Below are positions 52,146-61,070 of a stretch of DNA of 64,000 nt, piece by piece. The notes under the pieces were generated by a model. It did no database searches and was not told where the DNA came from. It saw only the letters and a program-made list of their open reading frames with translations. Location of the stretch: assembly GCF_014596945.1 (NCBI RefSeq), contig NZ_JACVXB010000005.1:62001-126000 (forward strand). Direction: 5' to 3'. The stretch is from Aestuariibaculum sediminum. Lineage in GTDB: Bacteria; Bacteroidota; Bacteroidia; Flavobacteriales; Flavobacteriaceae. Position 1 is the stretch's first letter. Each line of letters opens with the position of its first letter. A program made the position numbers and the translations under genes.

Positions 52146-52928
52146 TTACAAAGTTATGGTTGTAAAATTATCATTTTCCTGCGTTAACATAGATGTATTT
52201 CCCATATTTATATTGGAAACACCATGATTTAACGCGTCGAAACAATTTTCCATTTTTGGCAACATACCATCGGCAATGATACCTTGCTCTAAAAGCGCTT
52301 TGTATAATTTAGTGTCAATGTGTTTAATAACTGAATTTTTATCGTTTATGTCTTCTAAAACACCATTAAGTTCAAAACAATAATAAATAGAAGTTTCGTA
52401 TAATTCGCTCATACCAATCGCTATTTGCGATGTTATGGTATCAGCATTTGTGTTTAATAACTGACCGTTACCATCGTGGGTAATGGCGCAAAATACAGGT
52501 GTAAAATTGGCTTCAATTAACTTATTCACCGAATGCGAGTCAACCGATTTTACGTCGCCAACAAAGCCGAAATCGATGTCTTTTACAGGACGCCTATCAG
52601 AGGTAATGCTATTGGCATCTGCACCTGTTAATCCAATTGCATTAATGTTTAACGCCTGTAATCGGGCTACGACATTTTTATTTACAAGACCACCATAAAC
52701 CATGGTAATGACTTCTAAGGTTTCGGCATCAGTAATGCGGCGTCCATTTACCATTTTCGATTCAATGCCCAATTTTGATGCGATATGCGTCGCACGTTTT
52801 CCGCCACCGTGAACTAATATTTTTTTTCCTTTTAGGTTTGCAAACAGTTTTAAAAATGCTTGCAAGGCCGAAGCATCTTCAATAATATTCCCCCCTATTT
52901 TTACTATGGATAATTTTTCTTTAGGCAT
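52146..52928 (-). CDS. argB: Acetylglutamate (N-acylglutamate) kinase
   Basis: ArgB phosphorylates N-acylglutamate. The 260-residue amino-acid-kinase fold shows LSIVKIGGNIIED (6-18), ILVHGGGKRATHIA and the C-terminal ADGMLPKMENCFDAL. It lacks the N-terminal helix found in arginine-inhibited hexameric NAGKs, so arginine feedback is less likely. Its start overlaps the end of argF' by 8 bp. Confidence 0.95.
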   Translation of the reverse strand: MPKEKLSIVKIGGNIIEDASALQAFLKLFANLKGKKILVHGGGKRATHIASKLGIESKMVNGRRITDAETLEVITMVYGGLVNKNVVARLQALNINAIGLTGADANSITSDRRPVKDIDFGFVGDVKSVDSHSVNKLIEANFTPVFCAITHDGNGQLLNTNADTITSQIAIGMSELYETSIYYCFELNGVLEDINDKNSVIKHIDTKLYKALLEQGIIADGMLPKMENCFDALNHGVSNINMGNTSMLTQENDNFTTITL

Positions 52929-53859
52929 TTTCTAATATTTTTTTAAGCACTAATTGTGCGGCATAAGTTCTGTTATTAGCTTGCTGAATAACAATAGAAC
53001 TATCGCTATCAAGAACCGCATCTTCAACAATTACATTGCGTCTTACCGGCAAACAGTGCATAAACTTGGCATCTCCTATTTTTTCTTTGGTAATCATCCA
53101 ATTCGGGTCGGTATTATTTACTTTACCGTAATCGTCGTAGCTACTCCAGTTTTTAACATAGATAAAATCGGCGTCTTTAAAAGCTTCCTCTTGATTATTA
53201 ATTATAGGGGTACTACCAACTATTTCTGGCGATAAATTATAGCCTTCGGGGTTTGTAATCACAAAATCGACATCCATTTTTTGCATAGCCTGAGCAAAGC
53301 TGTTCGCCACGGCATGGGGCAGAGCCTTGACATGCGGTGCCCAACTAAGCACAACTTTAGGTCTTTCTTTTTGCTTATGTTCTGAAATGGTAATCGCATC
53401 GGTTAACCCCTGCAATGGATGTCCAGTTGCGCTTTCCATATTTACAAGTGGCACAGAGGCATATTTTTTAAATGCATTTAACACCTCTTCACTTTCATCC
53501 TTCACTTTATCGGTTAAAGTTGGAAATGCCCTAACGGCAATTATATCGCAATATTGCGACACTACTGCGGCAGCTTCTTTAATGTGCTCGGCAGTATTGC
53601 CATTCATTACTGTACCATCTCCAAATTCTATGCCCCAAGCATCACCTGAAACATTCATAACTATAGGATTCATGCCTAAATTTAAAGCTGCTTTTTGAGT
53701 ACTTAACCTCGTGCGTAAGCTGGAATTAAAAAATAACAACCCAAGGGTTTTATTACGTCCTAATTCTAAATGTTTTAACGGTGTTAATTTCAACGCTTTC
53801 GCTTCCTCAATCCAAGAATTGATGTTATCGATATCGTGTATGGAGGTGTAATGTTTCAT
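52921..53859 (-). CDS. argF': N-acetylornithine / N-succinylornithine carbamoyltransferase
   Basis: This 312-residue transcarbamylase belongs to the branch that acts on N-acyl-ornithine. The carbamoyl phosphate motif is FFNSSLRTRLSTQ (43-55), with ELGRNKTL before and FMHCLPVRRNVIV late. In the specificity loop GNTAEHIKEA, residue 90 is Ala; as I recall, the Bacteroides fragilis succinyl-specific enzyme has Pro there and the Xanthomonas acetyl-specific enzyme Glu. The acyl group used here is therefore open. It is encoded between proB and argB. Confidence 0.92.
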   Translation of the reverse strand: MKHYTSIHDIDNINSWIEEAKALKLTPLKHLELGRNKTLGLLFFNSSLRTRLSTQKAALNLGMNPIVMNVSGDAWGIEFGDGTVMNGNTAEHIKEAAAVVSQYCDIIAVRAFPTLTDKVKDESEEVLNAFKKYASVPLVNMESATGHPLQGLTDAITISEHKQKERPKVVLSWAPHVKALPHAVANSFAQAMQKMDVDFVITNPEGYNLSPEIVGSTPIINNQEEAFKDADFIYVKNWSSYDDYGKVNNTDPNWMITKEKIGDAKFMHCLPVRRNVIVEDAVLDSDSSIVIQQANNRTYAAQLVLKKILENA

Positions 53860-53924
53860 TGTTTTAATTTTGATTTCCTATTGTTATAAACCATTAAGAT
53901 TTTGATACCTATCAAGGCTTCTAT

Positions 53925-54689
53925 TTATTTTATTTTAGTAAACGGCACTTTATTTTCCATAGCATTTAATATAAAATTATCTTCCAATCCATTAACAATC
54001 CAGGTTTCTATATTTGCTTTTTTGGCCAAATCTGCCGCTTCAATTTTAGACTGCATGCCGCCGCTACCGTGCGATGATTTCGAATTGACCACTTCACTCT
54101 GTAACGCTTCAAAATCCTCAACAACTTTAATAGTTTCCGGCGTTCCGTTTTCCATAGATACTTTCGTATAAATACCATTTGTATTTGTAGCGATAATGAA
54201 TAAATCAGCTTTTAAAAGCGATGCCGTTAAGGCTCCCAACTTATCATTATCACCAAACTTAATTTCATCGGTAGCAACGGTATCATTTTCGTTTATGATT
54301 GGAATATAATTATTGTTAACCAGAACATTAATGGTATTGACAATATTAGTACGGCTTTCTTTTTTTTCGAAATCGGAATAACTTAACAAACACTGCGATG
54401 TTAACAAGCCATATTCCCTAAAAATCTCTTGATAAATTCTAATAAGATGTGGCTGACCAATAGATGCCAAAGCCTGTTTTACAAACACATCTTTTTGTTT
54501 GCTTTCCAACTTTACAAATTGCTTAGCCACAGCAATAGCACCAGAACTTACAATAACAAATTCACAGGTGTCTTTTAATTGTGAAATTTGATGTGCTAAA
54601 TCTTCTATTTTACCTCTCGAAATATTATCGGTTTCCTTAGTTAAGGTGTTCGATCCTACTTTGAGTAATATGCGTTTTTTTTTCATCAT
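53925..54689 (-). CDS. proB: Glutamate 5-kinase, short form
   Basis: ProB phosphorylates glutamate, opening proline synthesis. The 254-residue protein has the kinase domain (KKRILLKVGSNTLTKE, VSSGAIAVAK, NENDTVATDEIKFGDND, GSGGMQSKIEAA) but no C-terminal PUA domain, which full-length homologues of about 370 residues carry. Feedback control by proline may still act through the kinase domain. It overlaps proA by 4 bp. Confidence 0.94.
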   Translation of the reverse strand: MMKKKRILLKVGSNTLTKETDNISRGKIEDLAHQISQLKDTCEFVIVSSGAIAVAKQFVKLESKQKDVFVKQALASIGQPHLIRIYQEIFREYGLLTSQCLLSYSDFEKKESRTNIVNTINVLVNNNYIPIINENDTVATDEIKFGDNDKLGALTASLLKADLFIIATNTNGIYTKVSMENGTPETIKVVEDFEALQSEVVNSKSSHGSGGMQSKIEAADLAKKANIETWIVNGLEDNFILNAMENKVPFTKIK

Positions 54690-55882
54690 CGAATTTGTCC
54701 GTTACCAAATACATACCACTTATTGGTTACCAAATGCTGTAAGCCTATTGGCCCGCGTTGGTGTAATTTATCGGTGCTAATGGCTAATTCGCCACCAAGA
54801 CCAAGTTGCCCCCCATCGGTAAATCGGGTTGAGGCATTATGGTAAACCGCAGCTGTATCAACATTTTCCATAAACATTTTAGCATCGGTATCGTTTGTTG
54901 TTATTATTGAAGACGAATGCCCACCAGAGTATTTATTAATCATAGCAATAGCGTCTTGTGTTGAATCGATTTCAGCCATGGCAATTTTAAAATCCAGAAA
55001 CTCTTCATACCAAATAGCATCATTACTTATGGCTTCTACACCTTCAAATGCAACTATATTTTCATCGCCCAATATCTTAACATCGAACGCTTTTAATTTT
55101 GAAATTAAAGCTTTAATAAAAGCTTTTTTATTAGGAAGATTTTTGTCAATTAATACTTTATCCAAGGCATTACAGGCTGAAATTTTAGCCGTTTTAGCAT
55201 TGATAATTACACTTAAAGCGATATCTAAATCGGCTTCTTTATGTACATAAACAAAGTTATTACCACGACCACTAATAATAACAGGGCAGGTAGCATGCTG
55301 TTTTACAAAAGCAATTAAACGCTCGCCACCACGAGGCACAATTAAATCGACTTTTTGTGTGGGCTGCTCTAAAAATGCCTGCGTTTCAGAACGATTAAAT
55401 TGTAAATATTCTACCCACTCGGTTGAGGCGCCGTTCTCTTTTAAAGCTTCGTGCCATAAGTCCACAATTTTTAAATTGGAATTGGTGGATTCTTTTCCGC
55501 CTTTAAGTAAAATTTTATTACCCGACTTAAAAGCAATTCCAGCAGCTTCAACAGTTACGTCCGGTCGGGATTCGTAAATAATAAGAACCGTCCCAAATGA
55601 GGCTGTCTTGTTATACACCTGCATACCATTATCGTGTTTAAAACTAAAACGCTCAACACCAACAGGATCGTTCTGCGACGCCAAATGCCTTACCGAAGCA
55701 ATCATTTCATCTACTTTTGCATCGTTTACTTTTAAACGATCGTACATAGAAATATCGTCGCCATTATAAGCCTCTAAATCGCCTTTATTAATTTCGATTA
55801 AAGTGTTTCTTTCACGCTCTAACAAAGCTGCCATTTTAAGTAAAACGGCATTTCTTGTTTCTATGGATAATAAGGTGTTCAT
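54686..55882 (-). CDS. proA: Gamma-glutamyl phosphate reductase
   Basis: ProA reduces glutamyl-5-phosphate to glutamate semialdehyde. The 398-residue ALDH-fold protein shows YESRPDVTVEAAGIAFKSGN, PRGGERLIAFV and the catalytic Cys in NAKTAKISACNALDKVLI. It is coupled to proB by a 4-bp overlap, and lies between argD and proB in the operon. Confidence 0.95.
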   Translation of the reverse strand: MNTLLSIETRNAVLLKMAALLERERNTLIEINKGDLEAYNGDDISMYDRLKVNDAKVDEMIASVRHLASQNDPVGVERFSFKHDNGMQVYNKTASFGTVLIIYESRPDVTVEAAGIAFKSGNKILLKGGKESTNSNLKIVDLWHEALKENGASTEWVEYLQFNRSETQAFLEQPTQKVDLIVPRGGERLIAFVKQHATCPVIISGRGNNFVYVHKEADLDIALSVIINAKTAKISACNALDKVLIDKNLPNKKAFIKALISKLKAFDVKILGDENIVAFEGVEAISNDAIWYEEFLDFKIAMAEIDSTQDAIAMINKYSGGHSSSIITTNDTDAKMFMENVDTAAVYHNASTRFTDGGQLGLGGELAISTDKLHQRGPIGLQHLVTNKWYVFGNGQIR

Positions 55883-55941
55883 TTTTATTTTTCTTATGTC
55901 ATTACCAATTCTATTGAAACGACATGTTATTTTATTAGTCT

Positions 55942-57081
55942 TTAAACCTCAACAGCCTCCAATTCTTTTTTTAGAGCTTTAAAAAACTGATCGACATGCT
56001 CTTTAGCGATAGTTAAAGGTGGTAAAATTCGCAAGAGTTTTTTATTGGAAGCACCACCTGTAAAAATATGATGGTCGTAAATTAATTTTTTTCTTAAATC
56101 GCCTACTTCAAAATCGAATTCCAGTCCTAGCATTAAACCTCGGCCTTTTATATTTTTTATTTGCGGAATGGTTTTAGCTATTGAATTAAAATATTCTGAA
56201 ACGTTATTCACATTATCGATTAGATTTTCATCTTCAATGGTATTTAAAACTGCCAAACCTGCGGCACAAGCTAAATGATTTCCTCCAAAGGTTGTTCCGA
56301 GCATACCATATTTTGCTTCTATACTTGGGTGAATTAAAATTCCGCCAATAGGAAAACCGTTCCCCATACCCTTTGCAATTGAAATGACATCTGGAGTTAC
56401 ATTATAATGCTGAAATGCAAAAAACTTACCTGAGCGCCCATAACCGGATTGGACCTCATCGGCTATAAAAAACGTGTTGTTCGCTTTACAGAGTGCGTCA
56501 ACTTGCTCATAAAATTCGGCTGTAGCCTGATCTAAACCACCTACACCCTGAATAAATTCCACAATTACGGCACAAACATCGCCTTTTTCTAATTCAGTTT
56601 TAACACCTTCAATATCATTAAACTCTAAAATGGTAACTTTTTGCTGAGCATTTATCGGCGCAATAATATTAGGGTTATCGGTAGCAGCAACCGCTGCCGA
56701 TGTCCGTCCGTGAAATCCATTTTTAAAAGCAACAACTCGTGATTTATCTGTTTTAAATGAAGCTACTTTTAAAGCATTTTCGTTGGCTTCTGCCCCCGAA
56801 TTACATAAAAACAAGTTGTAACCATCGCATCCTGACAGGGCTTCCAATTTATCAGCCAACTCAACCTGTAACGGATTTTGAATGGCATTAGAATAAAATC
56901 CCAAAGCAGACACTTGATTGGTTATGGCCTCAACATATTTGGGATGCGCGTGCCCTATAGAAATTACCGCATGACCTCCGTAAAGGTCTAAATATTCTGT
57001 ATTATTTTCATCGTAAACATGAATTCCGTTTGCGGAAACAGGTGTTACATTGTATAATGGATAAACGTCAAATAATGGCAT
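55942..57081 (-). CDS. argD: Acetylornithine (N-acyl-ornithine) aminotransferase
   Basis: ArgD transaminates N-acylglutamate semialdehyde. The ATG at 57081 (MPLFDVYPLYNVTPVSA) is chosen; the upstream extension to 57126 overlaps proC and is not protein-like. The 379-residue protein has CNSGAEANENALKVA, FKNGFHGRTSAAVA, VEFIQGVGGLDQA and the PLP lysine in VISIAKGMGNGFPIGG. Being adjacent to proC and proA, it may also meet glutamate semialdehyde or ornithine metabolites. Confidence 0.95.
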   Translation of the reverse strand: MPLFDVYPLYNVTPVSANGIHVYDENNTEYLDLYGGHAVISIGHAHPKYVEAITNQVSALGFYSNAIQNPLQVELADKLEALSGCDGYNLFLCNSGAEANENALKVASFKTDKSRVVAFKNGFHGRTSAAVAATDNPNIIAPINAQQKVTILEFNDIEGVKTELEKGDVCAVIVEFIQGVGGLDQATAEFYEQVDALCKANNTFFIADEVQSGYGRSGKFFAFQHYNVTPDVISIAKGMGNGFPIGGILIHPSIEAKYGMLGTTFGGNHLACAAGLAVLNTIEDENLIDNVNNVSEYFNSIAKTIPQIKNIKGRGLMLGLEFDFEVGDLRKKLIYDHHIFTGGASNKKLLRILPPLTIAKEHVDQFFKALKKELEAVEV

Positions 57082-57082
57082 T

Positions 57083-57874
57083 TTAATTTTTTTTAATCTG
57101 ATTAATTTTTTCAAATGAAGCAACAATGCCTTGAATTAAAGCCGAACTCAATCCGTTGTGCTCCATCGCATTTAAACCTTCAATAGTACATCCGCTAGGT
57201 GTGGTAACACGATCGATTTCCTGTTCGGGATGTTTCCCACTTTCAATTAATAAACTAGCAGCCCCATAGCAGGTTTGTGTCGCTAATTCATGCGCTTCAT
57301 GAGCTTCAAACCCTAACTGAATAGCACCTTGCGTTGTCGCTCGAACTAAACGCATCCAGAAAGCTATTCCACTGGCACAAATAACCGTTGCCGCCTGGAT
57401 TAATTCCTCTGGAATAACTAAGGTCGTTCCCAACTGATTAAAAATATCCTGTGCCAGACTAACTTTGTCTTGGGCTTTATCATTTGCTGAAATGCAGGTC
57501 ATCGATTTTCCAATAGAAATCGCCGTATTTGGCATGGCACGTATTATATTTTTATCACTACCAATAATCCCTTCAATTCTAGGAATTTCAACACCTGCAG
57601 CTACCGAAATTATTAGATGCTTATCGGAAATCTTACTTGAAACATCTTGTAGAACTTTATCAATATGTTTGGGCTGTAGTGCAAAAATAACAATATCCGA
57701 TTGTTCAACTGCCCAGGCATTATCGCTTGTTACAGTCACATTATCTATATTTTTAAATGCCTCAAGACTACTTGCTTTTCGGCTACTTAAAAACAACGAA
57801 AATGTATTATTTTTTATCAGGCCGTTTGCAATCGAACTACCTAAATTACCTATTCCTATTACTGCTATTTTCAT
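57083..57874 (-). CDS. proC: Pyrroline-5-carboxylate reductase
   Basis: ProC reduces P5C to proline. The 263-residue protein has the Rossmann start MKIAVIGIGNLGSSIANGLI and the late signature TTPSGCTIEGLNAME (the family block T-x-P-x-G-x-T). PNTAISIGKSMT is another family element. It is one base before the argD start, clearly co-transcribed. Confidence 0.95.
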   Translation of the reverse strand: MKIAVIGIGNLGSSIANGLIKNNTFSLFLSSRKASSLEAFKNIDNVTVTSDNAWAVEQSDIVIFALQPKHIDKVLQDVSSKISDKHLIISVAAGVEIPRIEGIIGSDKNIIRAMPNTAISIGKSMTCISANDKAQDKVSLAQDIFNQLGTTLVIPEELIQAATVICASGIAFWMRLVRATTQGAIQLGFEAHEAHELATQTCYGAASLLIESGKHPEQEIDRVTTPSGCTIEGLNAMEHNGLSSALIQGIVASFEKINQIKKN

Positions 57875-57926
57875 AGTAATCAGTTGTTATTTTTATTTTA
57901 TGGCATTGCTTAAAGGTCGTATTTTA

Positions 57927-58904
57927 CTAAAAATAAGTCGCCTTTAAATTTAAGCCTGTGGTTTCTTTTAATCCAAACATTAAATTCATATTCTGAACTG
58001 CCTGCCCCGAAGCGCCTTTCAATAAATTATCGATAATACTCGTAATTAATAACTTTCCGTTATGTTTATGCAAGTGTATTAAACATTTATTGGTATTTAC
58101 CACTTGCTTTAGGTGCAATGCATCATCGGAAACGAAAGTGAATTCCGCATCCTGATAAAATGCCTTGTATAATGCTTTTGCTTCTTCAATTGTACCTTCA
58201 AAATCGGTATATAGGGTTGCAAAAATTCCTCTTGAAAAATTTCCGCGATTAGGCATAAACAAAATTTCCGAATCAAAATCATTCTGTAATTGTTTTACCG
58301 ATTGGTTAATCTCTCCTAAATGCTGATGCGTAAACGGCTTGTAATAAGAAAAATTATTATCGCGCCAGGTATAATGCGTCGTTGCCGATAATGAAGTTCC
58401 TGCACCCGTGGCACCAGTAACAGCATTAATATGCACATCGTTCTTAATCAATCCAGCATTTGCCAATGGTAACAACCCTAATTGAATAGCCGTAGCAAAA
58501 CACCCTGGGTTTGCAATATAATTAGCTTTTTGAATAGTTTCTGTTTGCAATTCTGGTAATCCATAAACAAAGGTTTTACCCTCAAAAACTTTATCGTCTT
58601 CTAATCTGAAATCGTTTCCTAAATCGATAATTTTTGTGCTTTCAGAAAAACTATTATTTGATAAAAACTTAACCGAATTACCATGCCCAAGACACAAAAA
58701 TAAAACATCAACTTCTGGGTTAATTGTATCGGTAAACTCTAAATCTAAAGTTCCTACAAGATCTTGATGCACTTTACTTATTTTATTTCCAGCGTTAGAG
58801 GTACTGTATACAAAGTTAAGTTCTGCTTGGGGATGATTGATTATTAATCGAATCAACTCGCCTGCAGTATAACCTGCACCACCAATAATTCCAACTTGAA
58901 TCAT
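57927..58904 (-). CDS. argC: N-acetyl-gamma-glutamyl-phosphate reductase
   Basis: ArgC reduces N-acylglutamyl phosphate to the semialdehyde. The 325-residue protein has the NADP motif VGIIGGAGYTAGELIRLI (4-21) and the catalytic cysteine in IANPGCFATAIQLG; GTGATGAGTSLS-like VTGATGAGTSLS and FMPNRGNFSRGI follow. It lies 3 bp downstream of argG. Confidence 0.96.
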   Translation of the reverse strand: MIQVGIIGGAGYTAGELIRLIINHPQAELNFVYSTSNAGNKISKVHQDLVGTLDLEFTDTINPEVDVLFLCLGHGNSVKFLSNNSFSESTKIIDLGNDFRLEDDKVFEGKTFVYGLPELQTETIQKANYIANPGCFATAIQLGLLPLANAGLIKNDVHINAVTGATGAGTSLSATTHYTWRDNNFSYYKPFTHQHLGEINQSVKQLQNDFDSEILFMPNRGNFSRGIFATLYTDFEGTIEEAKALYKAFYQDAEFTFVSDDALHLKQVVNTNKCLIHLHKHNGKLLITSIIDNLLKGASGQAVQNMNLMFGLKETTGLNLKATYF

Positions 58905-58907
58905 AAT

Positions 58908-60083
58908 CTAAGAGTTTACCTGTTGATAAATTTTATTTTGGTTACCAAAGATTTTAATAAATCCTTTAGCCTCATCGGCGGTCCAGCCTTTATTTTCTTC
59001 TCCGTAACTTCCAAATTTCGCACGCATTAAATCGTGTTCTGAAGAAATACCATCTAACGTAAAATGATAAGGTTTTAAACTTACTGTTACATCGCCACTA
59101 ACTTTGTCCTGACTACTTTGTAAAAAAGCTTCCATATCGCGCATTACTGGGTCTAAATATTGCCCTTCATGTAAATGCATGCCGTAAAAACTAGCTATAT
59201 ATTCTTTATGCTGAAGCTGCCATTTTGTTAACGTATGCTTCTCTAAAAGATGGTGTGCTTTTAAGGTAATTAAAGCACCCCCTGCCTCAAAACCTACGCG
59301 TCCCTTAATACCCACTATAGTATCGCCCACATGTATATCGCGACCAATAGCATACGCCGAAGCCAGATTATTCAGGGTTTCAATGTTAATTTCAGGGTCA
59401 TTTTCTACACCATTCACAGCAACAAGTTCCCCTTTTTCAAAAGATAGTTTTACCTTTTCTTCTTCGGTGTGCTTTAACTGTGATGGATATGCTTCACTTG
59501 GTAATGGCTTTTCAGATGTTAAGGTTTCTGATCCACCAACACTCGTTCCCCAAAGTCCTTTATTAATAGAATATTTGGCCTTTTCCCAAGGCATATCGAT
59601 ACCATTCGCTTTTAAATAGTCGATTTCTTCCTGTCTTGTTAATTTTTGATCCCTGATTGGTGTTATGATTTCAATTTCTGGAGCTAATGTCTGGAAAATC
59701 ATATCGAAACGCACCTGATCGTTTCCTGCCCCTGTACTCCCGTGAGCAATATATTCAGCACCAATACTTTTGGCGTATTCAATAATTTCTATCGCCTGCA
59801 CAATACGTTCTGCACTTACAGATAACGGATAGGTATTGTTTTTCAACACATTTCCAAAAATTAAATACTTTACCACTTTTTGATAAAATGTGGCTACGGC
59901 ATCAATATTTTTATATGTTGACACCCCCATTTTATAAGCATTGGCTTCTATTTTATCGATTTCAGTTTTCGTAAAACCACCTGTATTTACGCTTACCGCA
60001 TGTACATCATAGTCTTTTGACAAACTTACTGCACAATACGATGTATCTAAACCGCCACTATAGGCTATAACTAATTTTTTCAT
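58908..60083 (-). CDS. argG: Argininosuccinate synthase
   Basis: ArgG joins citrulline and aspartate with ATP. The 391-residue protein has the PP-loop LVIAYSGGLDTSYCA (4-18), GSTGAGNDQVRFD and ELVAVNGVE-type later blocks. It follows the GNAT gene after 8 bp and is the second gene of the operon. Confidence 0.96.
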   Translation of the reverse strand: MKKLVIAYSGGLDTSYCAVSLSKDYDVHAVSVNTGGFTKTEIDKIEANAYKMGVSTYKNIDAVATFYQKVVKYLIFGNVLKNNTYPLSVSAERIVQAIEIIEYAKSIGAEYIAHGSTGAGNDQVRFDMIFQTLAPEIEIITPIRDQKLTRQEEIDYLKANGIDMPWEKAKYSINKGLWGTSVGGSETLTSEKPLPSEAYPSQLKHTEEEKVKLSFEKGELVAVNGVENDPEINIETLNNLASAYAIGRDIHVGDTIVGIKGRVGFEAGGALITLKAHHLLEKHTLTKWQLQHKEYIASFYGMHLHEGQYLDPVMRDMEAFLQSSQDKVSGDVTVSLKPYHFTLDGISSEHDLMRAKFGSYGEENKGWTADEAKGFIKIFGNQNKIYQQVNS

Positions 60084-60091
60084 CTGTTAAA

Positions 60092-60718
60092 TTACTTTTG
60101 ATCTTTTTTTTTTAAGAACATGGTTTCCTTAATATGTTTTAGTCTATTGAAAACCTTCTCTTTAATTTTTTTGTTTTTCTCTTCTTTTGCTTTGGGGTCG
60201 TACAACATACCTGTGCACAAACACATTTTTCTGTTGGTACGTGTTAAAACGTCATAATTTCTACAGGTTTGACAACCATCCCAAAAGGTAGAATCATCGG
60301 TTAATTCTGAAAATGGAACAGGCTTGTATCCCAAATCACTATTCATTTTCATTACCGCCAACCCCGTGGTGATACTAAATACCTTGGCATCAGGAAATTT
60401 TGTTCTAGAATGCTTAAAAATTTTATGTTTTATTTTCTTGGCCAAACCTATGTTCCTGTAGTCTGGATGTACAATTAATCCTGAGTTTGCTACAAATTTA
60501 CCATGTCCCCAAAGTTCGATATAGCAAAACCCAGCAAATTTATCACCATCTAAAGCGATAACAGCATTACCATTCTCTAGTTTTTTAGTAATATATTCGG
60601 GCGTACGTCGTGCAATACCAGTACCTCTAACAGCTGCTGATTCTGCAATGGTTTCGCAGATATCCTCTGCGTATATAGCATGTGATTTATTGGCAATTAC
60701 TACCTCGATGTTTTTCAT
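60092..60718 (-). CDS. GNAT-family N-acetyltransferase with C-terminal Cys cluster, first gene of the arginine operon
   Basis: The 208-residue protein has a GNAT core with acetyl-CoA motif IVHPDYRNIGLAKKIKHKIF (82-101) and preceding VANSGL. After the core, four Cys (C149-x2-C152-x13-C166-x-C168) suggest a bound metal or structural knuckle, and a Lys-rich helix ends the protein. The operon has no argA or argJ, so this enzyme may make the N-acylglutamate that starts the pathway. That assignment rests on position; no direct similarity to ArgA's kinase-like form is present. Confidence 0.85.
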   Translation of the reverse strand: MKNIEVVIANKSHAIYAEDICETIAESAAVRGTGIARRTPEYITKKLENGNAVIALDGDKFAGFCYIELWGHGKFVANSGLIVHPDYRNIGLAKKIKHKIFKHSRTKFPDAKVFSITTGLAVMKMNSDLGYKPVPFSELTDDSTFWDGCQTCRNYDVLTRTNRKMCLCTGMLYDPKAKEEKNKKIKEKVFNRLKHIKETMFLKKKDQK

Positions 60719-60903
60719 AAACCAATCTAGGTTATAAATAAAATATTATGATTTAAAATTTTGCTTGTTTTTGAATCCGAATAAAATTAATAGATTTTAG
60801 CCTAAACACCTTAAACTGTTAAAGTGAATTTACAATCTGATAATGTATAATATGGATTCTTTTCGCTCGGGGAAGCAGGACTCACCCACTTCAAAATAAA
60901 AAA

Positions 60904-61011
60904 TTAGACCCTCAAGGGGCGGCGAAAACGACGTGCAGGAATAAACGCGTTAGAAAATATGCTCAATAATTGAACATTAAACTGTGTAAAAATATAATTT
61001 GCCGTTTTCAT
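60904..61011 (-). CDS. Candidate arginine leader peptide upstream of the arg/pro operon
   Basis: A 35-codon ORF starts MKTANYIFTQFNVQ and ends FIPARRFRRPLRV then TAA, with five Arg among the last ten residues. Its Arg codons (CGT CGT, CGC CGC, AGG) lie in the 3' arm of a GC-rich helix with DNA before its ATG. It lies about 190 bp before the first operon gene and 52 bp after a promoter-like box. A ribosome stalling at Arg codons would hold this helix open. No terminator with a convincing stem is seen, so the mechanism is not settled. Confidence 0.45.
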   Translation of the reverse strand: MKTANYIFTQFNVQLLSIFSNAFIPARRFRRPLRV

Positions 61012-61045
61012 AATAGTAACTCTAAATCGTCGGCCTAAGCCCCTT
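60914..61045 (-). promoter_or_regulatory. Long-range GC-rich helix in the arg/pro operon leader
   Basis: On the minus strand AAGGGGC (61039-61045) pairs with GCCCCTT (60914-60920), GGC (61033-61035) with GCC (60921-60923) and CGACG (61028-61032) with CGTCG (60929-60933). These 15 nested pairs stand out in AT-rich DNA and enclose most of the leader ORF. Downstream (60858-60886) another GC-rich patch can form a small hairpin, GAAG/CTTC with GGG/TCC. Confidence 0.5.
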
Positions 61046-61062
61046 TCGTTAACTAGATACTG

Positions 61063-61070
61063 CAATATTA
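61063..61070 (-). promoter_or_regulatory. Promoter-like -7 box TAATATTG of the arginine leader
   Basis: One mismatch to TAnnTTTG, just upstream of the 5' arm of the leader helix. No -33 TTG at the usual spacing was found, so this is tentative. Confidence 0.3.

Noticed and set aside
57082-57126. N-terminal extension of argD (MLLHLKKLIRLKKIK).
   Set aside because: It overlaps the end of proC and is unlike ArgD; MPLFDVYPLYNV at 57081 fits the family.
60858-60886. GGGGAAGCAGGA on the plus strand, considered as the apical loop of an SRP (4.5S) RNA.
   Set aside because: The flanking conserved SRP bases and the long hairpin are missing; the patch is better read as part of the arg leader on the minus strand.
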